A stretch of DNA of 39,395 bases. Source: an uncultured Clostridia bacterium (lineage in GTDB: Bacteria; Bacillota; Clostridia; Oscillospirales; Ruminococcaceae). The stretch spans positions 1-39,395 of the forward strand of contig CANPXN010000024.1 of assembly GCA_947586185.1 (NCBI GenBank), read 5' to 3'. This document shows positions 9,882 through 18,013 of the stretch, one piece after another (position 1 is the stretch's first letter; every line of letters begins with the position of its first letter). The notes under the pieces are model-generated. The model did not search any database. It was not told the origin of the DNA and saw only the letters and a list, made by a program, of their open reading frames with translations. The translations under genes and the position numbers were made by a program.

Positions 9882-9910
9882 ATTTTAGCACATATAAAGA
9901 CAAAAGTCAA
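9882..9910 (-). promoter_or_regulatory. Sigma-A promoter of the 9178 lipoprotein gene
   Basis: On the minus strand TTGACT (9905-9910) and TAAAAT (9882-9887) are separated by 17 bases, about 32 bp upstream of the start codon. Confidence 0.7.
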
Positions 9911-10235
9911 GAAAAATGTAAGGAAATCAATTGTTAAACAATATGCGGTGGACTCTGTCCCCCGCACCCCCTGCTAAAGGGACAAAGTTCCTTTAAAAAT
10001 AAAAAAAGTTTTAAACTTGACTTTCAACAGAGTGTTGAAAAGTCTGTTGAATAAGCATTAAGATGTTGAAAAAGCCGTAATTTTGTGGGAAACTTGTCGA
10101 TGTTAAATTGTTTAAAAACTTTCAAGAGCAAAATCAATGAAAAAAGGTGAAGAATTTTGTACATTTTACATATTGCAAAATAAACTACGTATTTACGAAG
10201 ATCGGAGTATTTTTCCGTAAATTTGGGTAAAATAG
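9911..10235. other. AT-rich intergenic region without a gene
   Basis: No credible ORF. Contents: a C-rich stretch (9957-9972) resembling the hairpin clusters at 12164 and 31159; a small hairpin TTTCAACA/TGTTGAAA (10022-10040); and a dyad ATTTACG...CGTAAAT (10191-10222) just before a possible -10 TAAAAT (10228-10233). No good -35 accompanies this -10. Confidence 0.4.
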
Positions 10236-10265
10236 CAGTGTATTGTAGTTAACTGCAATATACTG
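10236..10265. promoter_or_regulatory. 30-bp operator-like palindrome
   Basis: The 15-base half-sites CAGTGTATTGTAGTT and AACTGCAATATACTG match as inverted repeats at 13 of 15 positions with no gap. The site starts three bases after the TAAAAT -10 candidate and 35 bp before the lipoprotein ATG. Its placement suits a repressor site; the regulator is unknown. Confidence 0.5.
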
Positions 10266-10300
10266 TTTTAAATCAGTATGAACGGAAAGGAATTAATTTT

Positions 10301-10630
10301 ATGAAAAAGACAATTGCATTAATGAGCTGTCTTATTCTGTCATGTGCAGCTTTCACAGGCTGCGGCGACAGCTCAAACACTACAGACTCAGCAGCGGATT
10401 CAGCCGTTGATTCAGCTGTGGACAGCAAAGAGGATACTCAGAGCAGGGACGAAAAGGGCGACAGCAGTGAGAATGCAGGAGATGAGATCGTAAGCGATGC
10501 AGAGAATGCTGGAGACGATCTTGTTTCAGCCGGTGAGGGCATAGTCGACGATGCAGAATCAATCGTGGACGACATAGGCGATGCAATTATCGGTAGTGGT
10601 AATTCGTCAGATTCAGAAAGCTCAAGATAA
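10301..10630 (+). CDS. Small acidic lipoprotein, unknown function
   Basis: A 109-residue product with a signal peptide and lipobox FTGC (Cys21). The rest is low-complexity, rich in Asp, Ser, Glu and Ala, with repeated DSAVDS units and a weakly repetitive segment (DAENAGDDLVSAGEGIVDDAESIVDD) that could form amphipathic helix. The signal peptide closely resembles that of the lipoprotein at 9178 (MKK..AL...LI.SC..FT.CGD). The RBS AAAGGA is nine bases before the ATG. It has its own palindromic control site upstream and a terminator downstream, so it is a single-gene unit. No function can be assigned. Confidence 0.75.
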   Translation: MKKTIALMSCLILSCAAFTGCGDSSNTTDSAADSAVDSAVDSKEDTQSRDEKGDSSENAGDEIVSDAENAGDDLVSAGEGIVDDAESIVDDIGDAIIGSGNSSDSESSR

Positions 10631-10634
10631 ATAA

Positions 10635-10669
10635 AAAAGGAACGGGAAAAACCGTTCCTTTTATTTTAT
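10635..10669. terminator. Bidirectional terminator
   Basis: AAAAGGAACGG (10635-10645) pairs with CCGTTCCTTTT (10652-10662). T-rich tracts occur on both strands. It serves the lipoprotein gene (+) and the psp-type operon (-), whose stops are 4 and 10 bp away. Confidence 0.85.
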
Positions 10670-10671
10670 TC

Positions 10672-10830
10672 TCAGATTCCGCACTCGTCGTAATCCTGCC
10701 ATTTTTCCTTATAGCTCTTATTGCTCATTGTTCTGTAAATAATATATGAAACTGAACATATTCCGCAGATTATTGCTGCAAGAACAGGAATAAACATTGC
10801 AATTGAGCTTTTTTCACTTTTTTTATCCAT
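10672..10830 (-). CDS. 52-aa single-helix membrane protein in the PspA operon
   Basis: A short gene of 52 codons plus stop. It starts MDKKSEKSSIAMFIPVLAA, continues with a hydrophobic segment (residues ~11-32, IAMFIPVLAAIICGICSVSYII), and ends in a charged tail with KEKWQDYDECGI. CGGAG lies nine bases before the ATG, and the gene begins 17 bp after the pspA stop, before the shared terminator. One helix flanked by charged ends fits a small membrane partner of PspA, by analogy with small membrane proteins in psp/lia operons; this is inference from position. No family recognised. Confidence 0.7.
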   Translation of the reverse strand: MDKKSEKSSIAMFIPVLAAIICGICSVSYIIYRTMSNKSYKEKWQDYDECGI

Positions 10831-10847
10831 AATTACATCTCCGTTTC

Positions 10848-11516
10848 TCACTGCATTCCCATTTCAGCTTTAAGACGTTCAAGCTCAGCGTCAACCTTGC
10901 CCTGGTTTTCAAGCTGTTCAAATGTATCATTATCACTATTCTGCTGACCGGCAATCTCAGAGAAAGCCTGAGCCTCCGCTTCCTTAGCAGAAATCTTTTC
11001 TTCCATTCTGTCAAACTTTTCAGAAGCTGCGCCTGCGTCAAAGCCGCCTGTCTGCTTGGCAAGGTTCTTCTGAGTTTCAGCCATCTGTGAGCGAGCGATA
11101 AGCATTGCCTGACGGCTCTTAGCCTCCTCAAGCTTTGATTTTAAGACATCGACCTGAGTTTTGATAGCATCAGTCTGCTGAGAAATGGTATCATACATTT
11201 CCTTGTAGGATTCCACATCCTTGTCGATCTTTACCTTGTTAGCAAGAGCCTTTTTAGCAAGCTCCTGATCTCCTGACTGGAGGGCAAGCTTTGCCTTGTT
11301 TTCCCATTCTGCTGAAAGCTTTACAGCGTCGTCATACTGTTTTTTAGCGATCCTTTCGCTCGCCATAGCCTTTCCATACGCCTGAGTGGACTGGTTAAGC
11401 TCTTTCTGCATATCAATGATGATCTGCTTTACCATTTTTTCAGGGTCTTCTGCTCTGTCAATAAGGTCGTTAACATTTGATTTCAAAAGGTCGCTGAGTC
11501 TTTGAAAAATTCCCAT
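10848..11516 (-). CDS. pspA: PspA/IM30 family membrane-stress protein
   Basis: The 222-residue, almost wholly coiled-coil protein opens with MGIFQRLSDLLKSNVNDLIDRAEDPEKM, the amphipathic start of PspA/LiaH/Vipp1 proteins, and continues with long heptad-rich helices to ~residue 170. These proteins form rings or rods on the inner face of a stressed membrane. A Gly/Ala-rich break (TGGFDAGAASEKF, ~155-167) precedes the last helices. The upstream gene encodes a four-helix membrane protein and the downstream one a one-helix protein, all in one operon from the promoter at 12006-12034. The ATG is 14 bp after the stop of the upstream gene. Confidence 0.93.
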   Translation of the reverse strand: MGIFQRLSDLLKSNVNDLIDRAEDPEKMVKQIIIDMQKELNQSTQAYGKAMASERIAKKQYDDAVKLSAEWENKAKLALQSGDQELAKKALANKVKIDKDVESYKEMYDTISQQTDAIKTQVDVLKSKLEEAKSRQAMLIARSQMAETQKNLAKQTGGFDAGAASEKFDRMEEKISAKEAEAQAFSEIAGQQNSDNDTFEQLENQGKVDAELERLKAEMGMQ

Positions 11517-11530
11517 AGTAAAATCCTCCG

Positions 11531-11980
11531 TTATTTCTTAAAAAGTGCTTTTAATACAAGACCGCTGCCGACAGCGACAGCGCCGAACATTAAAACATAT
11601 TCATAAAGGGATGTTGAAACAAAATAAAGCCTTACGCTCATTATTATTGTTATAAGTATTACCAGAATACCAATAGCAGTAACGATCCAGCCGAAAATTT
11701 TTCTGTCCATCAAAAAGAGCATAACTATTCCTATAAGCAGAGGGATTATGACAGCTCCGTTCGGAACGGAAAATCCACCTAACCGGTAAAAAGAGCCCCA
11801 TGTAGTGCTTACCTTTACAGACTGAAATATCCAGAAAAGCCCTCCGCCTAAAAGAAGAAGGCCTATAAAAAACTGTAAAAGCTCGTTTTTCTGCTTTTTA
11901 GGAGTATAGCTTTTTCCGCTTTCGATCTGACGCAAAAGCTGCTTTTGTTCTTCTTCAAGCTGCTTTAATTTTTTGTCCAA
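11531..11980 (-). CDS. Four-helix membrane protein upstream of pspA
   Basis: A 149-residue protein with an N-terminal charged coiled-coil segment (KQLEEEQKQLLRQIESGK, residues 6-23). Four predicted membrane helices follow at ~34-52, 72-91, 96-120 and 126-147. The start is TTG (11978-11980): AGGAGG lies eight bases upstream and no ATG fits. As first gene of the pspA operon it is a candidate membrane anchor or sensor for PspA (inference); the family is not recognised. Confidence 0.75.
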   Translation of the reverse strand: MDKKLKQLEEEQKQLLRQIESGKSYTPKKQKNELLQFFIGLLLLGGGLFWIFQSVKVSTTWGSFYRLGGFSVPNGAVIIPLLIGIVMLFLMDRKIFGWIVTAIGILVILITIIMSVRLYFVSTSLYEYVLMFGAVAVGSGLVLKALFKK

Positions 11981-12005
11981 GCTTTTGTCCTCCTGTTTTT
12001 ATTTC

Positions 12006-12034
12006 ATTATAGCCTAAATAAAAGTCTTTGTCAA
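12006..12034 (-). promoter_or_regulatory. Consensus promoter of the pspA operon
   Basis: TTGACA (12029-12034) and TATAAT (12006-12011) on the minus strand, spacer exactly 17 bases, 25 bp upstream of the TTG start. A perfect sigma-A consensus is notable for a stress operon, because it suggests high basal transcription. Confidence 0.88.
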
Positions 12035-12104
12035 TATTACTTTTGAAATTGACACTAAGAGGTTACAAAAAGCACTTTCAGGGTGCTGATACATTGATTT
12101 AAGG

Positions 12105-12136
12105 TAAAATAAAAAGCGGACCATTTTAGGTCCGCT
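12105..12136 (-). terminator. Terminator of the PL1-GH44 operon
   Basis: AGCGGACC (12115-12122) pairs with GGTCCGCT (12129-12136). On the minus strand the stem is followed by TTTTTATTTTA. It lies between the GH44 gene and the pspA promoter and separates the two minus-strand units. Confidence 0.75.
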
Positions 12137-12163
12137 TCGGGTTATAGAAAAAGTTTAAATAAA

Positions 12164-12345
12164 GGGGACGCCCTCTCTTGCAGGGCGTCCCCTCTTTCAA
12201 AACAGTCCACCGGACTGTTTTGAAATTCACCCCTTGCGGAGCGCTTCTAAGGCAAGGAATTTCGCCCTCTGCGGAGGGCGACCAAAGGCTCTGCCTTTGG
12301 AATCCGCAGCCTTTAGACAAAGGCTGGCGAAACTTTTAATTCGCC
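12164..12345. repeat. Cluster of seven or more hairpins
   Basis: Successive inverted repeats: 11 bp (12164-12192), 14 bp perfect with a 3-base loop (12195-12225), CCTTGC/GCAAGG (12233-12257), CGCCCTC/GAGGGCG (12263-12280), CCAAAGGC/GCCTTTGG (12282-12300), AGCCTTT/AAAGGCT (12308-12325) and GGCGAA/TTCGCC (12326-12345). An ORF across it is dictated by the palindromes and is not credible. With the pspA promoter and the terminator this accounts for the 11981-12386 gap. Confidence 0.75.
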
Positions 12346-12386
12346 ATTCGGCGGACATACCTTGACTTTTTGGACATAAAGATTTT

Positions 12387-14648
12387 TTATTTTGCTTCAA
12401 GAATAATTCTCTTTATCATTATAAGGTCGTAGACATTAATAACGCCGTCCTTACATACATTAGCAGCGATCAGCTGATCATCACTTAAAGTTTCAAGCTT
12501 TACAAGGAATTTTCTGAGCATTACTGCGTCAGCAACTGTTGTTTCGCCGTCGCCGTTTATATCTCCAACAGGAGGAACTATTTCAGCCGGCGGATATTTA
12601 TAAACTATTTCAGCCTTTGTATATTTTACACTGATAATATCTTCAGTGCCGTTTTCACCCTTTTCTGAGGAATCCCACCATTTTTGCAGCTCAACTTTTC
12701 CGTCAGAGATAACAGCTTCGACCTCGGTTTCGTCATTCATGAATGTTCCGTCAAAGTCTATTGTTGCTTTAGAGCCGTTGCCAAGTGGAAGATTATAGGT
12801 CTTTGATGTCCAGAATCCGGTTCCGTTTTTATCAACTGCGTTTATTGAAAGAGCGCATCCGGCAGTTGCCCATGCTGAGCCTGCGCTTGAAGAAACGTCA
12901 GCTGTAAGAATGATTTTTGAAAGGTGTTCAGGGTCTTCGATAGGAAGTACGACATAACCCTCGCTGCTGATATTGCTTTCCGGATCGTCAATTGTTACTG
13001 TTTTGAAAACAGGATCATTTTTGCCTGACGGGTCAAGACCGGCAAAATCAGCAGGATCATCGCTAACTGCAACCATTGCTGCACAATAAGCAGGAAGCTT
13101 AACGTTTACAGTATTTCCGGAGATATTTTCGATAACGTCAACAAGGCGGATATCCGATGAATCCCCGTAAACAGCGTAAACAGCGGCTGACTTATATTCC
13201 TTATCGGAATTGTTGAGTTTAAGTGAAACGTTTTCACCGTCAGTCATATTCTTGTTTGTTATCATTGCTGTAACGAAGCCGTTATCATTTCCGTTTATAG
13301 CAGCATATGCGCTTGAAAGAGAAACGTCCTCTGTTTTTGTTGGAACAAGAGTATCTCCAAATTGACTTCCCTTGCCGTCATAGTTTGTGTAAAGGTTGAT
13401 ACCGGAGTAAATATAATCGCCGTTACCCCAAAGAGTTGCAAGGTAAACTCCTGCGTCTGCATAGCAGCCAAGAGCCTCAGCCTGAGCTATAGTACCGCTG
13501 ACATCATTGTCGCCGCCGAAATTATACTCAGAAATAGCGAGCTTTGTTCCCGGATAGTACTTGTCGATTGACTTCTGAATAGTTGGCAGAATAGGTATGT
13601 TCTGCTGGCACCACTGACCTATCCAGCTGTTTTCGGCAAATCCCTTTTCATAAAGTGTACGGACTGACTGAACTCTGTCCTCTGCGCCTACTCTTGCAGA
13701 TTCTGAGTAGTAGTGTATATCGAGTACGTCAAGAAGTCTTGTGCCTGCTTCGTCGCTTGCCTTTTTCATCTGATCGAGATAGCAGTCGATATACCAGTTA
13801 TAGTTATTTGCGGCTTTGATAGTTTCCCATTCATTACTGTTATCGTCGTCATCAAGGTGGTCATATGCGGTATATCCGTAAAGAGCCGGTCCGAAGGTTT
13901 CGGCATTCGGGTCGATAGCCTTTACTGCCTTTGCCATTTCAATTGATTTGCTTGAAAGCTCCTCAATGGTAACAGGCTCAGGATGCATACGGCTGTGAGT
14001 ATCATTCCAGAGAACAGGCTCGTTATCGAGGCTGTAGCCCTGCATACCGGTTGAGGTAGTGGAATCTCCGAGATTCTTTACAAGATAATTTACATATTCG
14101 TCCATGTAAACAACGCCGTCATTCAAGTCCGGAGTATCGGCAAAAGGCGCATTTTTGGTAAGGACAACCTTATTCCAGCGTTTTGAAGGAGCGACTTCAG
14201 ATTCTGAAACAGGTCCGTTTTTGTCGGCTGAAACATATCCGGCAAGCTGCAATGTTGTGAACTTGTAGTCAAAGCCGTGGTCTACGCTGAAAGCCGAGAA
14301 CTTTTTAGCGCAGTCGGCAGGGTCCTCGGAGGTGCTTAAATTTGTATCCGAGCTGTGCTGCCAGTCCGAGCCTGCGTTTGACGCATTTGTTTCCCAGTTA
14401 TAGGCAGTCATACGGTTTCCGCCCTGACGAATAGCCGTTGCGGTAACCTTTTTGTAGTCGCTTTGACTTGTATACTGGTTGACGCCGTAAATGTAAGGAC
14501 TGATCTCCTTCTTTTCACCGCTCAGGTCAACGGATACAGTCATGTCGTAGCTTCCTGCCGCAGCTGGCGCAGGAGCAGCTGTCATTACCGATGACGCAAT
14601 AGTACCGGTAAAGATCAGCGACGTAAGAAATGCTTTGATCTTTCTCAT
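12387..14648 (-). CDS. Secreted GH44 endoglucanase/xyloglucanase with C-terminal dockerin
   Basis: The 753-residue protein has an N-terminal signal peptide (~1-32, ending in an Ala-rich stretch) and a GH44 catalytic domain (~35-550). The likely acid/base is E210 in SLDNEPVLW and the nucleophile E374 in AISEYNFGGDN. GH44 enzymes cleave beta-1,4-glucans such as CMC, xyloglucan and glucomannan. A ~140-residue beta-rich module (~555-690, with the FWTSKTYNLPLG and QKWWDSSE segments) is a candidate carbohydrate-binding module. The dockerin is 695-753: GDINGDGETTVADAVMLRKF, then CKDGVINVYDLIMIKR, two Ca-binding repeats. It is second in an operon, 27 bp after the PL1 gene, with a GAGGGGAT ribosome-binding site. 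Confidence 0.93.
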   Translation of the reverse strand: MRKIKAFLTSLIFTGTIASSVMTAAPAPAAAGSYDMTVSVDLSGEKKEISPYIYGVNQYTSQSDYKKVTATAIRQGGNRMTAYNWETNASNAGSDWQHSSDTNLSTSEDPADCAKKFSAFSVDHGFDYKFTTLQLAGYVSADKNGPVSESEVAPSKRWNKVVLTKNAPFADTPDLNDGVVYMDEYVNYLVKNLGDSTTSTGMQGYSLDNEPVLWNDTHSRMHPEPVTIEELSSKSIEMAKAVKAIDPNAETFGPALYGYTAYDHLDDDDNSNEWETIKAANNYNWYIDCYLDQMKKASDEAGTRLLDVLDIHYYSESARVGAEDRVQSVRTLYEKGFAENSWIGQWCQQNIPILPTIQKSIDKYYPGTKLAISEYNFGGDNDVSGTIAQAEALGCYADAGVYLATLWGNGDYIYSGINLYTNYDGKGSQFGDTLVPTKTEDVSLSSAYAAINGNDNGFVTAMITNKNMTDGENVSLKLNNSDKEYKSAAVYAVYGDSSDIRLVDVIENISGNTVNVKLPAYCAAMVAVSDDPADFAGLDPSGKNDPVFKTVTIDDPESNISSEGYVVLPIEDPEHLSKIILTADVSSSAGSAWATAGCALSINAVDKNGTGFWTSKTYNLPLGNGSKATIDFDGTFMNDETEVEAVISDGKVELQKWWDSSEKGENGTEDIISVKYTKAEIVYKYPPAEIVPPVGDINGDGETTVADAVMLRKFLVKLETLSDDQLIAANVCKDGVINVYDLIMIKRIILEAK

Positions 14649-14675
14649 AAGATTTTATCCCCTCTATAAATTTTT

Positions 14676-17549
14676 TCAGCTGAGAAGCAGCCGTTTAACA
14701 AGAATTAGGTCATAGACGTTAATAATGCCGTCCTTGCAGATATCAGCAGCGATAAGCTGTTCATCGCTTAGATCCTCAAGCTTTACAAGGAATTTTCTGA
14801 GCATTACTGCGTCTGAAATTGAAATCTCACCGCTTAGATCAACGTCTCCCGGAAGAATTTTTTGTATTTCAGTTTCCGCCGTGCTTTCTGTTTCAGATGT
14901 TGCGGTAGTTTCAGAGGTCGATACTGTGGTCTTTGAGGTCACTGTGGTTTCGGTAGCAGCAGTTGTAGCCGAAGTAGCTGTTGTGATCGTTTCAGCTATC
15001 CACTTCTGGCAGTCGTTATTTGTATTTCCCCACTGCTGAACATTTGCGCCCTGTGAGGTGCTTGCGCTTTCGACCTCTACAAGACATGCGTCCTTGGAGG
15101 CTCTTGTCATGATGTGATATGAACCGTCAGGATTTTTTGAGAATTTAAACAGCATTGCACTGTCCTTTGTGGAATACTCAGCAATTGAAATATTACCGCC
15201 GTTTCCGGTGCTGTCGGCTTTGAGAACATACTTTAGGTCAGAAACGGAGCGGATATAGTAGTAATTTCCACCGCCGGCAAATTCCTTAAGAAACCACTTC
15301 TGGCAGTCAAGATCGTTTGAAGTCCACTGCTGAACATTTGCGCCGGCTTCCATTTTGCCGTTCGTGATATCCATTACCATGCCGCTGCCCGTATTCTTAA
15401 ATTCATAGAGCACGCTTGTATCCATTTTACAGCCCGGATTTGTAACAGCCTCAAGAATCCAGTCCTGACAGTTAGCGCCGTTTACCTCCCACTGCTGAAC
15501 ATTTGCGCCGCTTGTCTTAGAGCCGCCTGCGACCTCAACGGCTGAATTTCCACCAGAAATTCTTGTTCTTATCTTATAAGAGCCGTCAGCGTTCTGAGTA
15601 AGCATGAACTGCTGGTTCGTTCCGCTGTTGAACTTATAAATGTCGATATTTGTTCCGTTGTCAGTTTTTTTAGCTTCAACGTCAAGGGCATAAGTACCGC
15701 CGTCGCCTACTGCGGAGACAAGGCAGTAATAGCCGTTTCCTGCGTCGATGAGCTTCCATATATCATGGATAGTTTCGTCAGAGGTGCCCCACTGCTGAAC
15801 ATTTGCTCCGTTTTCAGCCTTTGCTCCTTCGACCTGCATATAAAGTCCTGAGTTTACGTTTTTGATTTTGTAGGTTGAGCCACTGGCAAACACTGCCGGA
15901 ACAGGAGTGTCAGGCTTTTTGATAAAGTCAACGCTTGGAACTCCCTTAGCTGAAAAGCGCATATACATCATATTATCCTTAGATGTCTGACATCCGCTGT
16001 AGCTTGAACAGTAGTTTTTAGCGCTGTCCGCTGAAAGAGATACATAGCTGTAGTTGTTTTTCGGACGCCATGTACAATTCTGGGCATAGCCCTCTATAGT
16101 TGTACGCTTACAGTTAGTAAACTTTGATCCGGTTTCTGCATACGAGCCAGGGTAGGTAACAGTGTTCCAGTCGCATATAACATTGCCCTTTGTAGCTCCG
16201 CCGTCATAGTAGCAGTTTTCTGCAAATATTTTTGAGGCTGTGTGTACAGTATATGCCATACTGAAATTATTTACATAGTTGCTCAGAGAGTGGAAATATC
16301 CGTATCTCATAAGTCCCGGACCTCTTGTAAGAGTATCCTTGAACTTGTTGCCCATAAGGGACATTCTTGGGAAGTTGTTGTAATTTTTATAGGAGTTTTC
16401 ATCGTCTGCCGGATAGCCTAAAATAAGTCCGTATTCGTGAAGACCAAAGGAGCTGTCCGAAACTGTGCAGTAGTCCGCATCATAGCAGCAAGCTAAAAAC
16501 TTATCCCAGTCCGGCAGATTCTCGCCCTGGGTATTTACTGCGGAGTGGCCAACAAATGTAACATGATCCACCCAGAGATTTTGACCTGAGCCGAAATATA
16601 CGACGATTGAATCGTTTCCGTTTGATTTTGCGTCATGTTTAAGCTCAAAATTCTTTATGATGATATTGTTTCCGACTCCGCTTTTGGTAGCTGTGCAGAA
16701 CTGAACGTTATTCATTGTATGTGCGGCATAGCTACCGATAATTGTCTTGTTGCTGTGGACATAGATTCTGCCGTCCGGGCAGTAATAGTGTCCGGATGAG
16801 TCGGTTTTAAGACTTGTAACACTGATATTTTTTGTAACAACGATAGTGTAAGGAGTATCGGATGTGGCATACTTTTTCAGGTCATCAAAGGTTGAAACAT
16901 AGACAGTTTCACCGAACAGACCGCCGATATCCCCTGCCTTGATATTGCCGGTATTGTCATCATTACAATAGCCAGCAAAGCCCTGTAAGCCGTCGGAGTT
17001 AAGCAGCCAGAGCTGACTGTTTGCGCCGGTATAGCTCGAGAGCGTTATTCCTGAGGAGCTTTGGGTAAGAGCCAGTGATGAATCCGAATAGTTTACGATT
17101 TTGTAGTAGAGATTATTTCCCAGGCGATCATTTTTGACCGGTACGGCATACCAATTCTGGGACTTGTTGGATTCGCTGCCGTAAACGACAACCTTTGAGC
17201 CGTTTTTAACACTGTAGTTCTGTGGAGTGAGAAGACGTCCGGACTGAGCGTTGCATATACTAAAGTAAGTACCAGTTGAGTCCGAGCCTTTTCTGTCAAA
17301 GCGCCATGACAGGGAAAGATCCTTGCCCAGAGCCTTCATTGAAAGTGAGGAGCCGTCATCGGTTCCATTTTCAGTAAGCACTGTGGAATTATCCTTAGCT
17401 GCAATATTCATGAGCTGAGGCGGATAATCAACAGATGCTGCGCTTGCGGTAAACAGCTCAGACCGTATGGATACTGGCGCTGCCGCTCCAAGTATCAGTG
17501 AAAGGCTGACCATTGCCGCAATCAGAAGCGAATGCAATTTTTTCTTCAT
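14676..17549 (-). CDS. Secreted PL1-like pectate lyase with ricin-type modules and dockerin
   Basis: Start chosen at 17549: GGGGG at 17558-17562 lies eight bases upstream, and MKKKLHSLLIAAMVSLSLIL is a clean signal peptide. An ATG 63 bp further upstream lacks a signal peptide. The 957-residue product has a signal peptide (~1-38), an N-terminal ricin-like module (~60-190) and a parallel beta-helix lyase domain (~200-540). The lyase has NLWVDHVTF, DADYCTVSDSSF and RGPGLMRYGYFHSLSN, matching the PL1 pattern W(I/V)DH, VTVS and RxPxxRxGxxH. Two ricin-type beta-trefoils follow (~553-705, 706-853), with four GANVQQW motifs. After a Thr/Ser-rich linker (854-900) comes a dockerin (901-957). Probably degrades pectin at the cell surface as a cellulosomal enzyme. 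Confidence 0.92.
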   Translation of the reverse strand: MKKKLHSLLIAAMVSLSLILGAAAPVSIRSELFTASAASVDYPPQLMNIAAKDNSTVLTENGTDDGSSLSMKALGKDLSLSWRFDRKGSDSTGTYFSICNAQSGRLLTPQNYSVKNGSKVVVYGSESNKSQNWYAVPVKNDRLGNNLYYKIVNYSDSSLALTQSSSGITLSSYTGANSQLWLLNSDGLQGFAGYCNDDNTGNIKAGDIGGLFGETVYVSTFDDLKKYATSDTPYTIVVTKNISVTSLKTDSSGHYYCPDGRIYVHSNKTIIGSYAAHTMNNVQFCTATKSGVGNNIIIKNFELKHDAKSNGNDSIVVYFGSGQNLWVDHVTFVGHSAVNTQGENLPDWDKFLACCYDADYCTVSDSSFGLHEYGLILGYPADDENSYKNYNNFPRMSLMGNKFKDTLTRGPGLMRYGYFHSLSNYVNNFSMAYTVHTASKIFAENCYYDGGATKGNVICDWNTVTYPGSYAETGSKFTNCKRTTIEGYAQNCTWRPKNNYSYVSLSADSAKNYCSSYSGCQTSKDNMMYMRFSAKGVPSVDFIKKPDTPVPAVFASGSTYKIKNVNSGLYMQVEGAKAENGANVQQWGTSDETIHDIWKLIDAGNGYYCLVSAVGDGGTYALDVEAKKTDNGTNIDIYKFNSGTNQQFMLTQNADGSYKIRTRISGGNSAVEVAGGSKTSGANVQQWEVNGANCQDWILEAVTNPGCKMDTSVLYEFKNTGSGMVMDITNGKMEAGANVQQWTSNDLDCQKWFLKEFAGGGNYYYIRSVSDLKYVLKADSTGNGGNISIAEYSTKDSAMLFKFSKNPDGSYHIMTRASKDACLVEVESASTSQGANVQQWGNTNNDCQKWIAETITTATSATTAATETTVTSKTTVSTSETTATSETESTAETEIQKILPGDVDLSGEISISDAVMLRKFLVKLEDLSDEQLIAADICKDGIINVYDLILVKRLLLS

Positions 17550-17603
17550 TTTTAATTCCCCCTTAAAACATTGCGATTTCAAGACGCACTTATTTATGCT
17601 ATA

Positions 17604-17632
17604 ATTATACAAAAATGATTCCGATTTGTCAA
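17604..17632 (-). promoter_or_regulatory. Consensus promoter of the PL1-GH44 operon
   Basis: TTGACA (17627-17632), 17-base spacer, TATAAT (17604-17609) on the minus strand, 54 bp upstream of the chosen ATG. Confidence 0.9.
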
Positions 17633-17662
17633 TGATTATGTGAAAAAATACGATAAAAATTT

Positions 17663-17697
17663 ACACAAAAAAGAACCCCTCAAATGAAGGGTTCTTG
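17663..17697 (-). terminator. Terminator after the 17712 gene
   Basis: AAGAACCC (17671-17678) pairs with GGGTTCTT (17689-17696). On the minus strand the stem runs into TTTTTTGTG. It ends the DUF4417 unit before the PL1 promoter. Confidence 0.8.
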
Positions 17698-17711
17698 GAT
17701 ATAATAAAAGC

Positions 17712-17990
17712 TTACATTATTCTTTCAATGATAATAACATCATCGGTAGTAATAAAGTCACGAAGCTTAACGCCGTCAAATTCAAAATCAAGGGTTTGTT
17801 CAAGGGTAATATCCTTAGCTATTACAGCTTTATCATAGATCCATATATCAAATTGATTATTATGACCTTCAATACCATATTCCACGCCCTTGTATTCAAA
17901 GCCGACATTAGCGCCGCAGGAGAGATAAAATTTAAATTCTCCCAGTGTTTCAAATTTGTGATCCTCCGGATTATACTTATGATTTTCCAT
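17712..17990 (-). CDS. Small repeated-domain protein, copy 3 (92 aa)
   Basis: The 92-residue acidic cytosolic protein begins MENHKYNPEDHKFETLGEFK. It shares almost its whole length with the 99-residue protein at 18014 and the C-terminal 99 residues of the ORF at 18349: FETLGEFKFYLSCGANVGFEYKG at the start, TLEQTLDFEFDGVKLRDFITTDD at the end. The middle (EGHNNQFDIWIYDKAVIAKD) matches the second copy and differs from the first. AAAGGAGCG precedes the ATG. No signal peptide, membrane helix or recognised family. Tandem small paralogues behind a larger gene can be immunity-gene arrays, but nothing else here supports that. Confidence 0.75.
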   Translation of the reverse strand: MENHKYNPEDHKFETLGEFKFYLSCGANVGFEYKGVEYGIEGHNNQFDIWIYDKAVIAKDITLEQTLDFEFDGVKLRDFITTDDVIIIERIM

Positions 17991-18013
17991 AGATTTATTC
18001 GCTCCTTTAAAGT

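Noticed and set aside
10380-10586. 68-aa Leu/Arg/His-rich ORF antisense to the acidic lipoprotein
   Set aside because: Composition is what the reverse strand of a Ser/Asp-rich repeat gives; no start signals.
12126-12320. 64-aa minus-strand ORF
   Set aside because: Lies wholly in a chain of palindromes whose sequence is fixed by base pairing; no ribosome-binding site.
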